A DNA stretch of 64,000 nucleotides, from contig CAYSAQ010000005.1 in assembly GCA_964429235.1 (NCBI GenBank), positions 50,595 through 114,594 on the forward strand, written 5' to 3'. Positions within the stretch are counted from its first letter, which is position 1. Each line of letters starts with the position of its first letter. This document shows, in pieces, positions 7,897 to 16,326 of the stretch. The stretch is from CAYSAQ01 sp964429235 (lineage in GTDB: Bacteria; Margulisbacteria; Riflemargulisbacteria; GWF2-35-9; DYQY01). The translations under genes and the position numbers were made by a program. The notes below the pieces were generated by a model. That model ran no database searches and was not told where the DNA came from. It was given only the letters and a program-made list of their open reading frames with translations.

Positions 7897-8229
7897 AAAT
7901 TAAAAACATCTCCAGTTCTTTTAGTTGTTGAAAGGTAAACCCTTGCAAAATATTGTATGTGAATTTGCCACTAAGGCTTTTGTATAACAATAATTAGTTT
8001 AGCTATATTATCTTTGTATATAGTGATTATAACAAATTTATGGCTATAGGTTTAGAATGAATTAAAATTGGCTCCCCCAAGTGGATAAGCTTAAAACCTT
8101 GTTTTTTGAGTTGGGATATAACTATATTCAAATAAAAAGGTTAGAAACATTGCTGAATGTGGCTTAGGAACTTGCTTGGTATGGGATTATCTATTAATTA
8201 ATATTCACAATAATGATAATATATTCAAT
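7897..8229. other. intergenic gap holding the left end of the tRNA-Asn island
   Basis: About 330 bases without a supported gene between the ABC operon (leftward) and the MBOAT gene (rightward). It contains the 14-bp copy of the tRNA-Asn 3' end at 8064-8077. Rightward of that copy, the frame CAA GTG GAT ... stays open for 29 codons to a TAG at 8165-8167, in phase with the serine recombinase if the two att copies are joined. No other structure was recognised. Confidence 0.4.
8064..8077 (+). repeat. candidate attL, 14-bp copy of tRNA-Asn 3' end
   Basis: AAAATTGGCTCCCC here is identical to 17760-17773, where it spans the encoded CCA, discriminator and first acceptor bases of tRNA-Asn plus five flanking bases. 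The two copies are direct repeats bounding 9.7 kb with two site-specific recombinase genes. Only nine of the bases are tRNA-derived and the match was found by eye, so the boundary is provisional. Confidence 0.5.
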
Positions 8230-9690
8230 ATGTTATTCAACTCAATAGATTTTGCCATATTTTTACCGATAGTATTTCTTTTATACTGGTTTGTGTTTCC
8301 TCGTAATCTTAAAATACAAAACTTATTTCTATTAATAGTTAGTTATATTTTTTATGGATGGTGGGATTGGCGATTTTTGTCCTTAATAATAATTAGCTCT
8401 TTTGTGGATTATTATGTGGGTTTAAAAATTCATGGTGAGAAAGATGATAGTAAAAGAAAAGCATACTTATGGGTGAGTATTTTGGTTAATCTAGGATTCC
8501 TAGGTTTTTTCAAATATTTTAACTTTTTTGCAGGAAATTTTGTGCAAGCATTTAGCTTCTTTGGTCAGGAGCTTAATATTCAATCATTAAAAATCATATT
8601 ACCAGTTGGCATTAGTTTTTATACCTTTCAAACCATGAGTTATACAATAGATATTTATAGGAAGAAACTAGAGCCAACCAAGGATATGATTGCTTTTTTT
8701 TCTTTTGTAACTTTTTTCCCACAATTAGTTGCGGGCCCTATTGAAAGAGCTAGTAATCTACTCCCTCAATTTTACAAAAAAAGAAAATTTACTTATGAAA
8801 ATGGTGTTGATGGGATGCGTCAAATATTGTGGGGGCTATTTAAAAAAATAGTTATTGCAGATAATTGTGCGCAATATGTTAATTTAATTTTTAACAATTC
8901 AGCTGATTATCCAGGAAGTGTACTTTTTGTTGGTGCTTTTCTTTTTGCTTTCCAAATATATGGTGATTTTTCTGGATACTCAGATATTGCTATTGGAACA
9001 TCTCGTTTATTTGGATTTAATTTAATGCAAAATTTTAACTTTCCATATTTTTCGAGAGACATTGCAGAATTTTGGAGACGTTGGCATATATCTCTTTCAA
9101 CCTGGTTTAGGGATTATTTGTATATTCCATTAGGTGGAAGTCGCAGAGGGAAAATAGTTAATATTAGAAATATATTTATTATATTTATTGTTAGTGGGTT
9201 TTGGCATGGAGCAAATTGGACTTTTATAGTTTGGGGTGTTTTAAATGCATTCTTTTTTTTACCTCTTATGTTGCTTGGTAAGAATAGAGTGAATACAGAT
9301 ACTGTTGCACAAGGTAAATTATTTCCTTCACTTAAAGAGATATTTTATATGTCCGTAACATTTATTATTACTCTTTTTGCTTGGATATTTTTTAGAGCAA
9401 CTGACTTAACCCATGCTTTTAGTTATATAAAGGAGATGTTTTCATCATCAATTTTTGTCGTTCCTAATGGCGCTTACTTTGCGAAAATGACAACACACCC
9501 TTATTCTATTGTTTTATTAATTGTTCTTTTTATTATTATTGAATGGCTGCAAAGGGACAGAGAATTTGGGTTAGATTTAAAGGATATTAAAATGAAGTCA
9601 ATTTACAAATATAGTATTTATTACTCGATAATTAGCTTAATTGTCCTCTTTGCTGCTAAATCACAAGATTTCATATACTTTCAGTTTTAA
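8230..9690 (+). CDS. MBOAT family membrane O-acyltransferase (AlgI/DltB-like)
   Basis: 486 residues from the ATG at 8230, whose product begins MLFNSIDFAIFLPIVF like other AlgI-type proteins; an in-frame TTG 54 bases upstream is disfavoured. About ten membrane segments. The MBOAT signature is present: WRRWHISLSTWFRDYLYIPLGG, then the catalytic His region SGFWHGANWTFIVWG. Such proteins pass acyl groups across the membrane to an extracytoplasmic SGNH partner, and one follows 12 bases downstream. Together they probably O-acetylate a surface or secreted polysaccharide. They lie within the proposed tRNA-Asn island and may be its cargo. Confidence 0.9.
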   Translation: MLFNSIDFAIFLPIVFLLYWFVFPRNLKIQNLFLLIVSYIFYGWWDWRFLSLIIISSFVDYYVGLKIHGEKDDSKRKAYLWVSILVNLGFLGFFKYFNFFAGNFVQAFSFFGQELNIQSLKIILPVGISFYTFQTMSYTIDIYRKKLEPTKDMIAFFSFVTFFPQLVAGPIERASNLLPQFYKKRKFTYENGVDGMRQILWGLFKKIVIADNCAQYVNLIFNNSADYPGSVLFVGAFLFAFQIYGDFSGYSDIAIGTSRLFGFNLMQNFNFPYFSRDIAEFWRRWHISLSTWFRDYLYIPLGGSRRGKIVNIRNIFIIFIVSGFWHGANWTFIVWGVLNAFFFLPLMLLGKNRVNTDTVAQGKLFPSLKEIFYMSVTFIITLFAWIFFRATDLTHAFSYIKEMFSSSIFVVPNGAYFAKMTTHPYSIVLLIVLFIIIEWLQRDREFGLDLKDIKMKSIYKYSIYYSIISLIVLFAAKSQDFIYFQF

Positions 9691-9702
9691 AGGGATAATT
9701 AA

Positions 9703-10614
9703 ATGAAAAAATTTATTATTAGATTCTTTATATTTCTCGTTCCTATTTTAATAATGGGTGTTTTTATAGAAGTAGTAACACGTAGTATTCCCAATGAGTA
9801 TAAATATAAAAATAATTATCTAAATAAATTTTCTAATCAAATTGAAGTATTAGTGTTAGGAAGTTCTCACACATATTACGGCATAAATCCTGATTATTTC
9901 ACATTAAATACTTTTAATAGTGCTCATGTTTCTCAAACAGTAGATTTTGATTATTTTATATTAAATAAATTTATCGAAGATTTAAGCAGTTTAAAAGTTG
10001 TTATAATTCCTATTTCATATTTTTCATTGTTTAGTAGACTAGAAGAAGGTTTAGAAGCTTATAGGGCAAAGAATTACACAATATACTATGGATATAAAGA
10101 TAGTAATGCTCTAAATTATTTTGAAGTTTCAAGTGGGCAAATATTAAAGAAAATAAAAAGAATTATAAAATACTCATTTTTTGGGATAGATGCAACAATA
10201 TCAAAAAAAGGGTTCGGTCTAAGTAAGTTAAAAAAAGAGCCAATTGATTATTTTATCAAAGATGGCAAGATTGCAGCAACAAGACATAGCAAGGGTAAGT
10301 GGGAAAATGTTGTAAAAAACAAAAAAAATATAGAAAAAATTATAATGCTTTGTCAAAAAAAACAAATAAAGGTTATATTTGTTACTTTGCCAGCATATAG
10401 GTCTTATAGAGAAAACATTGATGATGAGAGGTTGTTATATACAACGAATTATCTCAATAAAGTTAGTAAAACCTATAATAATGTGACATATTATAATTTT
10501 CTTGCTGATGCTAGATTTGTTGTGGATGATTATATGAATGCAGACCACTTTAATAGTAATGGGGCAAAAAAATTATCAAAGATAATTAATAATTTAATTA
10601 AAAAGTCTTCTTAA
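9703..10614 (+). CDS. SGNH-like extracytoplasmic protein, probable acyltransferase partner of MBOAT
   Basis: 303 residues. One N-terminal membrane anchor (about 5-25), then an SGNH-hydrolase-like fold: LVLGSSHTYYGINP (Ser about residue 52) as block I and DHFNSNGAKKLS (Asp, His) as the C-terminal catalytic block. This order is typical of AlgJ/DltD-like partners that place acetyl groups on glycans. It follows the MBOAT gene by 12 bases with an AAAGGGA ribosome site, forming a two-gene operon. The acceptor polymer is unknown; no polysaccharide cluster is near. Confidence 0.75.
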   Translation: MKKFIIRFFIFLVPILIMGVFIEVVTRSIPNEYKYKNNYLNKFSNQIEVLVLGSSHTYYGINPDYFTLNTFNSAHVSQTVDFDYFILNKFIEDLSSLKVVIIPISYFSLFSRLEEGLEAYRAKNYTIYYGYKDSNALNYFEVSSGQILKKIKRIIKYSFFGIDATISKKGFGLSKLKKEPIDYFIKDGKIAATRHSKGKWENVVKNKKNIEKIIMLCQKKQIKVIFVTLPAYRSYRENIDDERLLYTTNYLNKVSKTYNNVTYYNFLADARFVVDDYMNADHFNSNGAKKLSKIINNLIKKSS

Positions 10615-10726
10615 TAAGGATATATAGAGGAAAGCAAGTAGCCAGAATTGACTGATGTTAAGAAATATTCAGATACAAGACCATAACCAAAAAGTATATT
10701 AAACAAACTTTATAATAACTTGTATA

Positions 10727-11827
10727 ATGTTTAGTATGAGAACACCTTTTTTGGATGAAGAAATATTAACAGGAACTGTATCTTATTATTATAATGGTCA
10801 ATTACCGCTGAATGATTCACTTGAGTATTTGGCTTTTCCAGAAGAATCTTTGCCATCAAATACTTATAGGATAAATGTTAATAAATCAGAAAATATTTTA
10901 ATTAAAGTAAATCAATTATCTCAAGGATTGCGAGATTTAGGTTTTTTTGAAAAACTAGTGGAATTAGGGTTTAATCTTGAGTTTGTATTATCTAAAGAAG
11001 TTATAGACTCTGGAGCAAAGGAGATATTTGAGATATTTAAGTCAAATTATAATGCAAAGATACCTTTGGGTAGCGGATTAAGTGTAGACCAGTTAAATAG
11101 CTATAAAGATAAGATAGAAAAGTATATGACGATTAGAATATTTCCAGATGAAAATACTCATCAAAAAATTAAAGCATATTTCGATAGTTATATCAGTAAC
11201 TATGAGAAAAATAAACTGTTTGTAAGCGATAAAAATGTTATTAGTTTAAAACGACATTATGAAGAATATAAAAAAGTAATAGCTTATTGCTCTGAAAACT
11301 TCATGAATAGCAATGTAGTATTAGAAGCAAATTTAGACTATAAGTTTGAGAATAATACGATACATCGCCCAATTGAGTTTTATATGTTGATGGAAGTCAA
11401 AGGTGTTATTAAGATACATGGTATAAAAATAAAGGAGAGAATCCTTACATGTAATGTTGAAATATTAAAAGACCATAAAGAAATGGATGATTTGTATTTT
11501 AATTGGATTCGTTTTGGAAATTTGGTATTTAATCCTAAAACAGGGCATGCTAAGAACGGCAATTTGGCATTAAAACATTTTTCGTTAAATGGTCCTTCGT
11601 TTAAAGCAATGCAGTTGTTCTTTGAGAAATTCAACGAATTACATAGTTTCGAAGAAATTGAGAAGTTTTGTTTTGGCGATGAGTCATCTACTAGCAAGCA
11701 GTTAAAAGATAGGATTAATAGCTTGATTGACAAGCAAATAAGAAAGCCTTTAAAGCTTAATGACCCAAGGTCAAAAGTTAATATACTTGGCGTTAATAAT
11801 GCCTTTAAGCTAACAGCCTTACCTTGA
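10727..11827 (+). CDS. hypothetical protein of the mobile island
   Basis: 366 residues, no family recognised. The start is 10727 or, more likely, the ATG at 10736: a TATAAT at 10723-10728 stands only seven bases before 10736, which would give a nearly leaderless message. The protein is mostly hydrophilic and helical. The last ~90 residues (FNPKTGHAKNGNLALKHF..., LKDRINSLIDKQ..., NAFKLTAL) have the spacing of a winged helix, so a regulator is possible, but this is weak. It lies between the MBOAT pair and the integrase module. Confidence 0.55.
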   Translation: MFSMRTPFLDEEILTGTVSYYYNGQLPLNDSLEYLAFPEESLPSNTYRINVNKSENILIKVNQLSQGLRDLGFFEKLVELGFNLEFVLSKEVIDSGAKEIFEIFKSNYNAKIPLGSGLSVDQLNSYKDKIEKYMTIRIFPDENTHQKIKAYFDSYISNYEKNKLFVSDKNVISLKRHYEEYKKVIAYCSENFMNSNVVLEANLDYKFENNTIHRPIEFYMLMEVKGVIKIHGIKIKERILTCNVEILKDHKEMDDLYFNWIRFGNLVFNPKTGHAKNGNLALKHFSLNGPSFKAMQLFFEKFNELHSFEEIEKFCFGDESSTSKQLKDRINSLIDKQIRKPLKLNDPRSKVNILGVNNAFKLTALP

Positions 11828-11926
11828 TGTACAATAGACTATAAGTAAAAATACAACACTAAGCTAATAAAGATACAACGCTTGCCCCATTGCGCTACAA
11901 GTAGGCAACCATGCGAAACTTTAGGC

Positions 11927-12085
11927 ATGGCTACAAAACATATTACAGACGAGTTCATTCAAAAAACCATTAAGTTATGGCAACCATACTATCCAAATAC
12001 TTTAACTAAAGAAGATGCTCGTAAGATTATTGCCAATATGACCAGTTTTACCAAGCTAGTAGTGAAGGCGGGTATTGATGGTTAA
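11927..12085 (+). CDS. small conserved-looking protein of the integrase module
   Basis: 52 residues from the ATG at 11927 (MATKHITDEF...). Translation from an upstream codon at 11882 would add a poor Cys-rich segment and is less likely. The sequence FIQKTIKLWQPYYPNTLTKE followed by DARKIIANM resembles short ORFs commonly seen next to integrative-element genes; function unknown. Its stop overlaps the next start by 8 bases, which supports real translation. The ribosome site is weak. Confidence 0.5.
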   Translation: MATKHITDEFIQKTIKLWQPYYPNTLTKEDARKIIANMTSFTKLVVKAGIDG

Positions 12086-12557
12086 AGCATATAGGAAGAC
12101 ATTCAACACAAGGCTTATTAAAACGGGCATGAGTTACACTATACAAGATATTGAGGAGTTATTTGGTGTTCACAAACGAACAGTTCAGGTTTGGCACAAG
12201 GAAGGATTAAAAAAAATAGATGCTAAGAAACCGTATATGTTTCATTCAGAAGATTTAAGAGTTTTTTTAAATAATAGACAGCAAAAGAGAAAAAATAAAT
12301 GTAAGCCAATAGAGTTTTATTGTTTCAAATGCAAACAACCAAGACACAGTAAAGAAGATGAAATTCAAATAGATATTAGGAATCAAAAAAGTATTAATCT
12401 CGTTGGTGTATGTGCCGTTTGCGGAGGACGTATGAACAAAATTAATTCTTTAATAAACATTGAAAAGGTAAAGAAAACTTTTGTGGTGATAGAAATACAC
12501 AATAAACACATAATAGCGTGTGATGTTTCCCTCGATAGCACTGACAAAAAGGAGTAA
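12078..12557 (+). CDS. HTH and zinc-ribbon protein of the integrase module
   Basis: 159 residues from the ATG at 12078; a TTG three bases earlier is also in frame. Residues ~18-60 form a helix-turn-helix (YTIQDIEELFGVHKRTVQVW, then HKEGL). Residues ~84-125 carry CxxC pairs (CFKCKQ and CAVCGG) suggesting a zinc ribbon. It lies directly before the tyrosine recombinase, overlapping the preceding small gene. It could act as a recombination directionality factor or regulator of the element; this is inferred from position and fold only. Confidence 0.65.
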   Translation: MVKAYRKTFNTRLIKTGMSYTIQDIEELFGVHKRTVQVWHKEGLKKIDAKKPYMFHSEDLRVFLNNRQQKRKNKCKPIEFYCFKCKQPRHSKEDEIQIDIRNQKSINLVGVCAVCGGRMNKINSLINIEKVKKTFVVIEIHNKHIIACDVSLDSTDKKE

Positions 12558-12562
12558 TAAAA

Positions 12563-13630
12563 ATGAGTAACTATAATGCAGTAAATGAGAGAGTTAAAAG
12601 AGATTATTTTGATTGGAAAAGACATGCTGATGGAAAAGCTGAAAGTACGATTAATGAGGCAAGGCAACACATAGCTAGGTATGAGGCATATACCGATTAT
12701 AAGGAGTTTGGAACATTCAACAGCAAGCAAGCAATAGGGTTTAAGGGTAAGTTAGTGAAAGAGAAAATAAGTTTATCAACCATGAGGACAATCCTCAATA
12801 ATTTAATGGATTTTTTTAAGTGGTTGGCTGGGCAAAAAGGGTATGTTAGTAAAATATTTTATAATGATATTGCTTTTTTACAATTACCCCAAAGAGATGC
12901 ACGAATTGCTAAATCAAAGAGTTTGAAAGAATATCCCACAATAGAACAAGTAAAACATGCGTTATCCTTAATGCCAGAAGATACTGTTATCCAAAAGAGA
13001 AACAGGGCGTTTGTAGCATTTACATTACTTTCAGGGATGAGAGATAGTGCAATTGTATCCTTAAAAATAAGACATGTAGCTGTAGATAAAGAATTAATTT
13101 CTCAAAAACCAAGTGATGGCGTAAATACAAAGTTTGGTAAAACTATATTTACTTGGTTCTTTCCTGTTGGTGATGATATAAAAACAATTGTTATTGATTG
13201 GATTAAGGTATTGAGGGAGGTGCTGTTGTATGGTGACCAAGACCCTTTATTCCCAAGACTTAAACAGAGCATGGATGAAAACTATTCATTCAAGTATAAA
13301 GAGTTAGAACCTGTTTTTTTACAATCAGCTAGTCCTATGCGGAAAGTATTTAAGGAAGCATTCCAAAATGCTGGATTGCAATATTATAGCCCTCATAAAT
13401 TTAGAGACACATTAGCAAACTATGGCGAGAAGATTTGTAAGTCACCTGAAGATTTTAAAGCATGGAGTCAAAACTTGGGGCATGAACATGTTTTAACAAC
13501 TTTTACTAGTTATGGGTATGTAGATGAAAATAGACAGGGTGAAATCATTAGGAATCTTTCAAAAATGGAAACAGAAGAAGACAAAATGGATGAGATATTG
13601 AGTTTACTTAAGGGAAAGGTTGGTGCATAA
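12563..13630 (+). CDS. tyrosine site-specific recombinase (integrase)
   Basis: 355 residues. N-terminal SAM-like core-binding domain (about 1-110), then a catalytic domain with Arg160 (LLSGMRDSAI), His288-Arg291 (SPHKFRDTL), His317 (NLGHEHV) and a nucleophile at Tyr327 or Tyr329 (TSYGYV). The catalytic set appears complete. It has an AAGGAG ribosome site and is followed by a coupled excisionase-like gene. It could integrate the island or a smaller nested element; the att site next to tRNA-Asn adjoins the serine recombinase rather than this gene. Confidence 0.85.
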   Translation: MSNYNAVNERVKRDYFDWKRHADGKAESTINEARQHIARYEAYTDYKEFGTFNSKQAIGFKGKLVKEKISLSTMRTILNNLMDFFKWLAGQKGYVSKIFYNDIAFLQLPQRDARIAKSKSLKEYPTIEQVKHALSLMPEDTVIQKRNRAFVAFTLLSGMRDSAIVSLKIRHVAVDKELISQKPSDGVNTKFGKTIFTWFFPVGDDIKTIVIDWIKVLREVLLYGDQDPLFPRLKQSMDENYSFKYKELEPVFLQSASPMRKVFKEAFQNAGLQYYSPHKFRDTLANYGEKICKSPEDFKAWSQNLGHEHVLTTFTSYGYVDENRQGEIIRNLSKMETEEDKMDEILSLLKGKVGA

Positions 13631-13839
13631 TGTTGTGTAAGGTTATGAGAAAAGAAAAAGAATTTTTAACAGTAAAAGAAGCTTCTCAAATTTTAGGAGT
13701 TAATCCAGAAACGCTAAGGCGTTGGGATAAAAAAGGAAAGCTAAAAGCAAAAAGGCATCCTATGAATAATTATAGGATTTACAAGGCAAGAGAGATTGAA
13801 AGAATAATGAGTTTAATTGTAGCTGAAGGGAATTGTTGA
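13630..13839 (+). CDS. excisionase-like HTH protein (MerR/HTH_17 fold)
   Basis: 69 residues. The ATG overlaps the integrase stop (TAATG); an internal ATG at 13645 is the alternative. EFLTVKEASQILGVNPETLR and RRWDKKGKLKAKRHPMNNYR form the winged-helix DNA-binding domain shared by excisionases and MerR-type proteins. Coupling to the tyrosine recombinase suggests control of excision. It also immediately precedes the methyltransferase gene, so it could instead be a controller of the restriction-modification operon. Confidence 0.7.
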   Translation: MLCKVMRKEKEFLTVKEASQILGVNPETLRRWDKKGKLKAKRHPMNNYRIYKAREIERIMSLIVAEGNC

Positions 13840-13840
13840 A

Positions 13841-14776
13841 TTGAAAAAATTAAAGTTTATTGATTTATTTGCAGGGATTGGAGGGTTTCATTTAGCTTTT
13901 CATAATGTTGGTGCTGAGTGTGTTATGGCAAGTGAAATAGACATACATGCAAGAAAAACGTATGAAGTGAATTTTAGTAAATTATCACCAAAGTTGTTTA
14001 ATGAAGATATGCTTAAAGGTGATTTGCTTAAAATCCCAGTTTCGGATATACCTGATTTTGATATTTTATGTGCAGGATTTCCTTGTCAGCCTTTTTCTCA
14101 GATTGGTTACAGAAGAGGGTTTTTGGACAGTCATGAGAATAGAGGAAATATGTTTTTTGAAATTGCAAATATTATTGAAAAGAAAAAGCCACATGCTTTT
14201 TTTCTTGAGAATGTTAGACATTTGTTGAAACATGATAATGGAGATACTTTTAGGGTTATAAAAGATGTTTTAGAGGGGTTAGGGTATTCTTTTCATTATA
14301 AAGTTGTAAAAGCATCAGATTATGGACTGCCACAGCATAGACCGAGAGTTTTTATGGTTGGTTTTAGGGGTGAAAAAACAAACAATAGTAGTTTTATGTT
14401 CCCTGCAAAAAAACCACTGATTTATGATATGTCAGATATTTTTCAAGGTGAATGTGAAAAACAAATTGGGTTTACTTTAAGAGTAGGTGGCAGAGGTTCT
14501 AAAATTCATGATAGAAGAAATTGGGAATTTTATCGAGTTGATGGTTCTGTAAAAAGGTTAGGCGTTAAAGAAGGAAAAATGATGCAAGGCTTTCCTTTAG
14601 ACTTTGTTTTTCCTGTGTCAGAATCACAATCAATGAAACAACTTGGTAATTCAGTTGCGGTTAAGGCTATAGAGGAAGTTGCAAAACAAATAGTGCAATA
14701 TTTGAAAGTAAAAAACTTAAAATATGAGGGAATATTATCAATGAAAGATTATGAAAGTAAATTAGCTTATGTGTAA
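13841..14776 (+). CDS. DNA (cytosine-5-)-methyltransferase of a type II R-M system, HpaII-like
   Basis: 311 residues from a TTG start at 13841 with AAGGGA 8-13 bases upstream. C5-methyltransferase motifs appear in order: I (DLFAGIGGFH), IV (FPCQPFSQIG, catalytic Cys82), VI (FLENVRHL), VIII (QHRPRVFMVGF), IX/X (QLGNSVAVKAIEE). The target-recognition region is short. It overlaps the next gene, a HpaII-family endonuclease, by 8 bases, so the pair probably modifies and cuts CCGG. The site is inferred from the endonuclease family, not read from this protein. Confidence 0.85.
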   Translation: MKKLKFIDLFAGIGGFHLAFHNVGAECVMASEIDIHARKTYEVNFSKLSPKLFNEDMLKGDLLKIPVSDIPDFDILCAGFPCQPFSQIGYRRGFLDSHENRGNMFFEIANIIEKKKPHAFFLENVRHLLKHDNGDTFRVIKDVLEGLGYSFHYKVVKASDYGLPQHRPRVFMVGFRGEKTNNSSFMFPAKKPLIYDMSDIFQGECEKQIGFTLRVGGRGSKIHDRRNWEFYRVDGSVKRLGVKEGKMMQGFPLDFVFPVSESQSMKQLGNSVAVKAIEEVAKQIVQYLKVKNLKYEGILSMKDYESKLAYV

Positions 14777-15818
14777 AAAGTATAACAAAGGTGAGTGGAG
14801 TGAGTTTTATGCATTTATTAAAGTTCTTGTAGATAAAAAGATTAACCTATTTGATATAAATTTAGAAAAATTAGATTCTTTTTATAGTGTTATTGAGGTT
14901 CAAAGAAAAGAAAATAGTACTTTGTCAAAGTATGAACTGAAAAATGATATTATTATTAAAGAAACAGACGGAGAGTCTTTTATTATTCCTACAGAAGAGA
15001 TTTCTGGTTTTATTAAATTAATATTGGAAGGAATTAAGAATACAGGGGGAGCATCATTTGCTATAAATAGTCTTTCAGATTTATTTAAATTATTAGGAAC
15101 AGATTTAATTAAAGAAGGGACTAGTTATGATAAAGCAGATATTACATTGCTGATACAAGACGAGACCGTTACCCATAATATTGGGTTTAATATAAAATCT
15201 TATTTAGGTAATCACCCAACGTTATTAAATTCTTCAAAAGCAACAAATTTTGTTTATGAGGTGATTGGTTTTGAAGGTGATATTGAGGAAGTGAATTGTA
15301 TTGATTCAAGGTCAAAAATAAGAGATAGAATAGCAAAAATTTTGAAACAGAATGGTGAACTATTATTTGTAAAAATCGATAATAATGTTTTTGAAGAAAA
15401 TTTACTAAAAATAGATACGTTAATGTCTAAAATTATTTCTTTTTTTCTACTTGAATTTTTTAAGGGTAATGGTAGAAAAATATCAGAGATTTCTGTTGAT
15501 TTTAATGAATTAGAAAAAAACAGTAATATAAATTTTAGTAACTTAGAATATAAGTTTAAGTCTTTTTTAACAAATGTTGCTTTGGGATTTGTCCCAACAA
15601 AAGAATGGGATGGTTATAAGAAAGCCAATGGATATATAGTAGTCAAACATGATGGAGAAATGGGATGTTTTAGTATCTTTGATGAAAAATTATTAGCGAA
15701 CTATTTATTTAATAATACTGTGTTTGATACCCCAAGTTCATCCCGTCATGACTATGGTTATTTGTATAAAGAAAACGGTAAATTGTATATAAAGTTAAAT
15801 TTGCAAATCAGGCTTTAG
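14769..15818 (+). CDS. HpaII family type II restriction endonuclease
   Basis: 349 residues. NKGEWSEFYAFIKVL at the N-terminus and GFNIKSYLGNHPTLLNSSKA mid-protein match the HpaII endonuclease family, whose members cut CCGG. DITLLI...FNIKS supplies the acidic-x-Lys arrangement of a PD-(D/E)XK-like core at about residues 123-143. The full length is comparable to HpaII (~358). It is translationally coupled to the methyltransferase. Expression order methyltransferase then endonuclease is usual for protection of the host. Confidence 0.75.
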   Translation: MCKKYNKGEWSEFYAFIKVLVDKKINLFDINLEKLDSFYSVIEVQRKENSTLSKYELKNDIIIKETDGESFIIPTEEISGFIKLILEGIKNTGGASFAINSLSDLFKLLGTDLIKEGTSYDKADITLLIQDETVTHNIGFNIKSYLGNHPTLLNSSKATNFVYEVIGFEGDIEEVNCIDSRSKIRDRIAKILKQNGELLFVKIDNNVFEENLLKIDTLMSKIISFFLLEFFKGNGRKISEISVDFNELEKNSNINFSNLEYKFKSFLTNVALGFVPTKEWDGYKKANGYIVVKHDGEMGCFSIFDEKLLANYLFNNTVFDTPSSSRHDYGYLYKENGKLYIKLNLQIRL

Positions 15819-15821
15819 ATT

Positions 15822-15905
15822 ATGGCTAAATCAATCCTCTATTCTTGGGTATCATCAAAAAGGCTTTGTTTCAAGGTTTGGGAGATAAATAATGGTTATT
15901 TATAG
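15822..15905 (+). pseudogene. decayed copy of the serine recombinase 5' end
   Basis: This 27-codon ORF begins MAKSILYSWVSSK, against MTKSILYARVSSK for the recombinase at 16319. At DNA level CTAAATCAATCCTCTA is identical in both and the following ~20 bases match with scattered changes; similarity then fades. It sits just after the endonuclease stop and overlaps the start of the next gene. The copy shows that the small gene between them lies between two recombinase starts, as expected if it was inserted with duplication or by recombination. Confidence 0.6.
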
Positions 15906-16326
15906 TTCAGACGAAATTGAAAAGATTATTCAAAAACTTCGAGCTACTTACCCTAAAGGCTCACTGTCCGATAGAGTAAAAATAGCCAAGGAAAATAGAG
16001 AGTTTGCAATGAATTTCATTATTGATGTTGCTTTTATTGAATCCATAGCAAGAGTATTATTGGTTGATGAAGTATCAAAATCTACAAAACAACCGAAAGC
16101 GGAAGTATATAAAAAATATAAAAACAAAACTATAGAAGTTTTAATTCCAGAAATGGGAATAAAAGACAAATTAGGTGATAGTATATTATTTGTTAAAGCA
16201 ATATCAAATCTTAGGAATTTTTTTGTTCATGAGAGTGGCACAATAAGAGGTTCTATCAAGACACAATTATCTTCAGAGTTAAATAAAATAAAAAATGTAA
16301 TAGAAAAGATAGAAGCCAATGACTAA
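15892..16326 (+). CDS. small protein with HEPN-like RNxxxH motif, unknown
   Basis: 144 residues, all-helical by appearance, no family recognised with certainty. LRNFFVHESG (Arg108, Asn109, His113) gives the R-x4-H motif typical of HEPN domains, which are often RNases in toxin-antitoxin, abortive infection and R-M-linked defence. A GGGAG ribosome site precedes the ATG. Its end overlaps the serine recombinase start by 8 bases. Position between a HpaII-like R-M system and a recombinase, beside a recombinase remnant, suggests mobile cargo. No clear antitoxin partner is adjacent. Confidence 0.6.
   Translation: MVIYSSDEIEKIIQKLRATYPKGSLSDRVKIAKENREFAMNFIIDVAFIESIARVLLVDEVSKSTKQPKAEVYKKYKNKTIEVLIPEMGIKDKLGDSILFVKAISNLRNFFVHESGTIRGSIKTQLSSELNKIKNVIEKIEAND

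Noticed and set aside
8176..8229. An 18-codon N-terminal extension of the MBOAT protein from a TTG at 8176
   Set aside because: MLFNSIDFAIFLP at 8230 matches the usual AlgI-type start and the extension is AT-rich with no ribosome site.
11882..11926. The upstream start of the small integrase-module gene (MPHCATSRQPC...)
   Set aside because: It adds an atypical Cys/Pro segment without ribosome site; the ATG at 11927 gives a compact charged protein.
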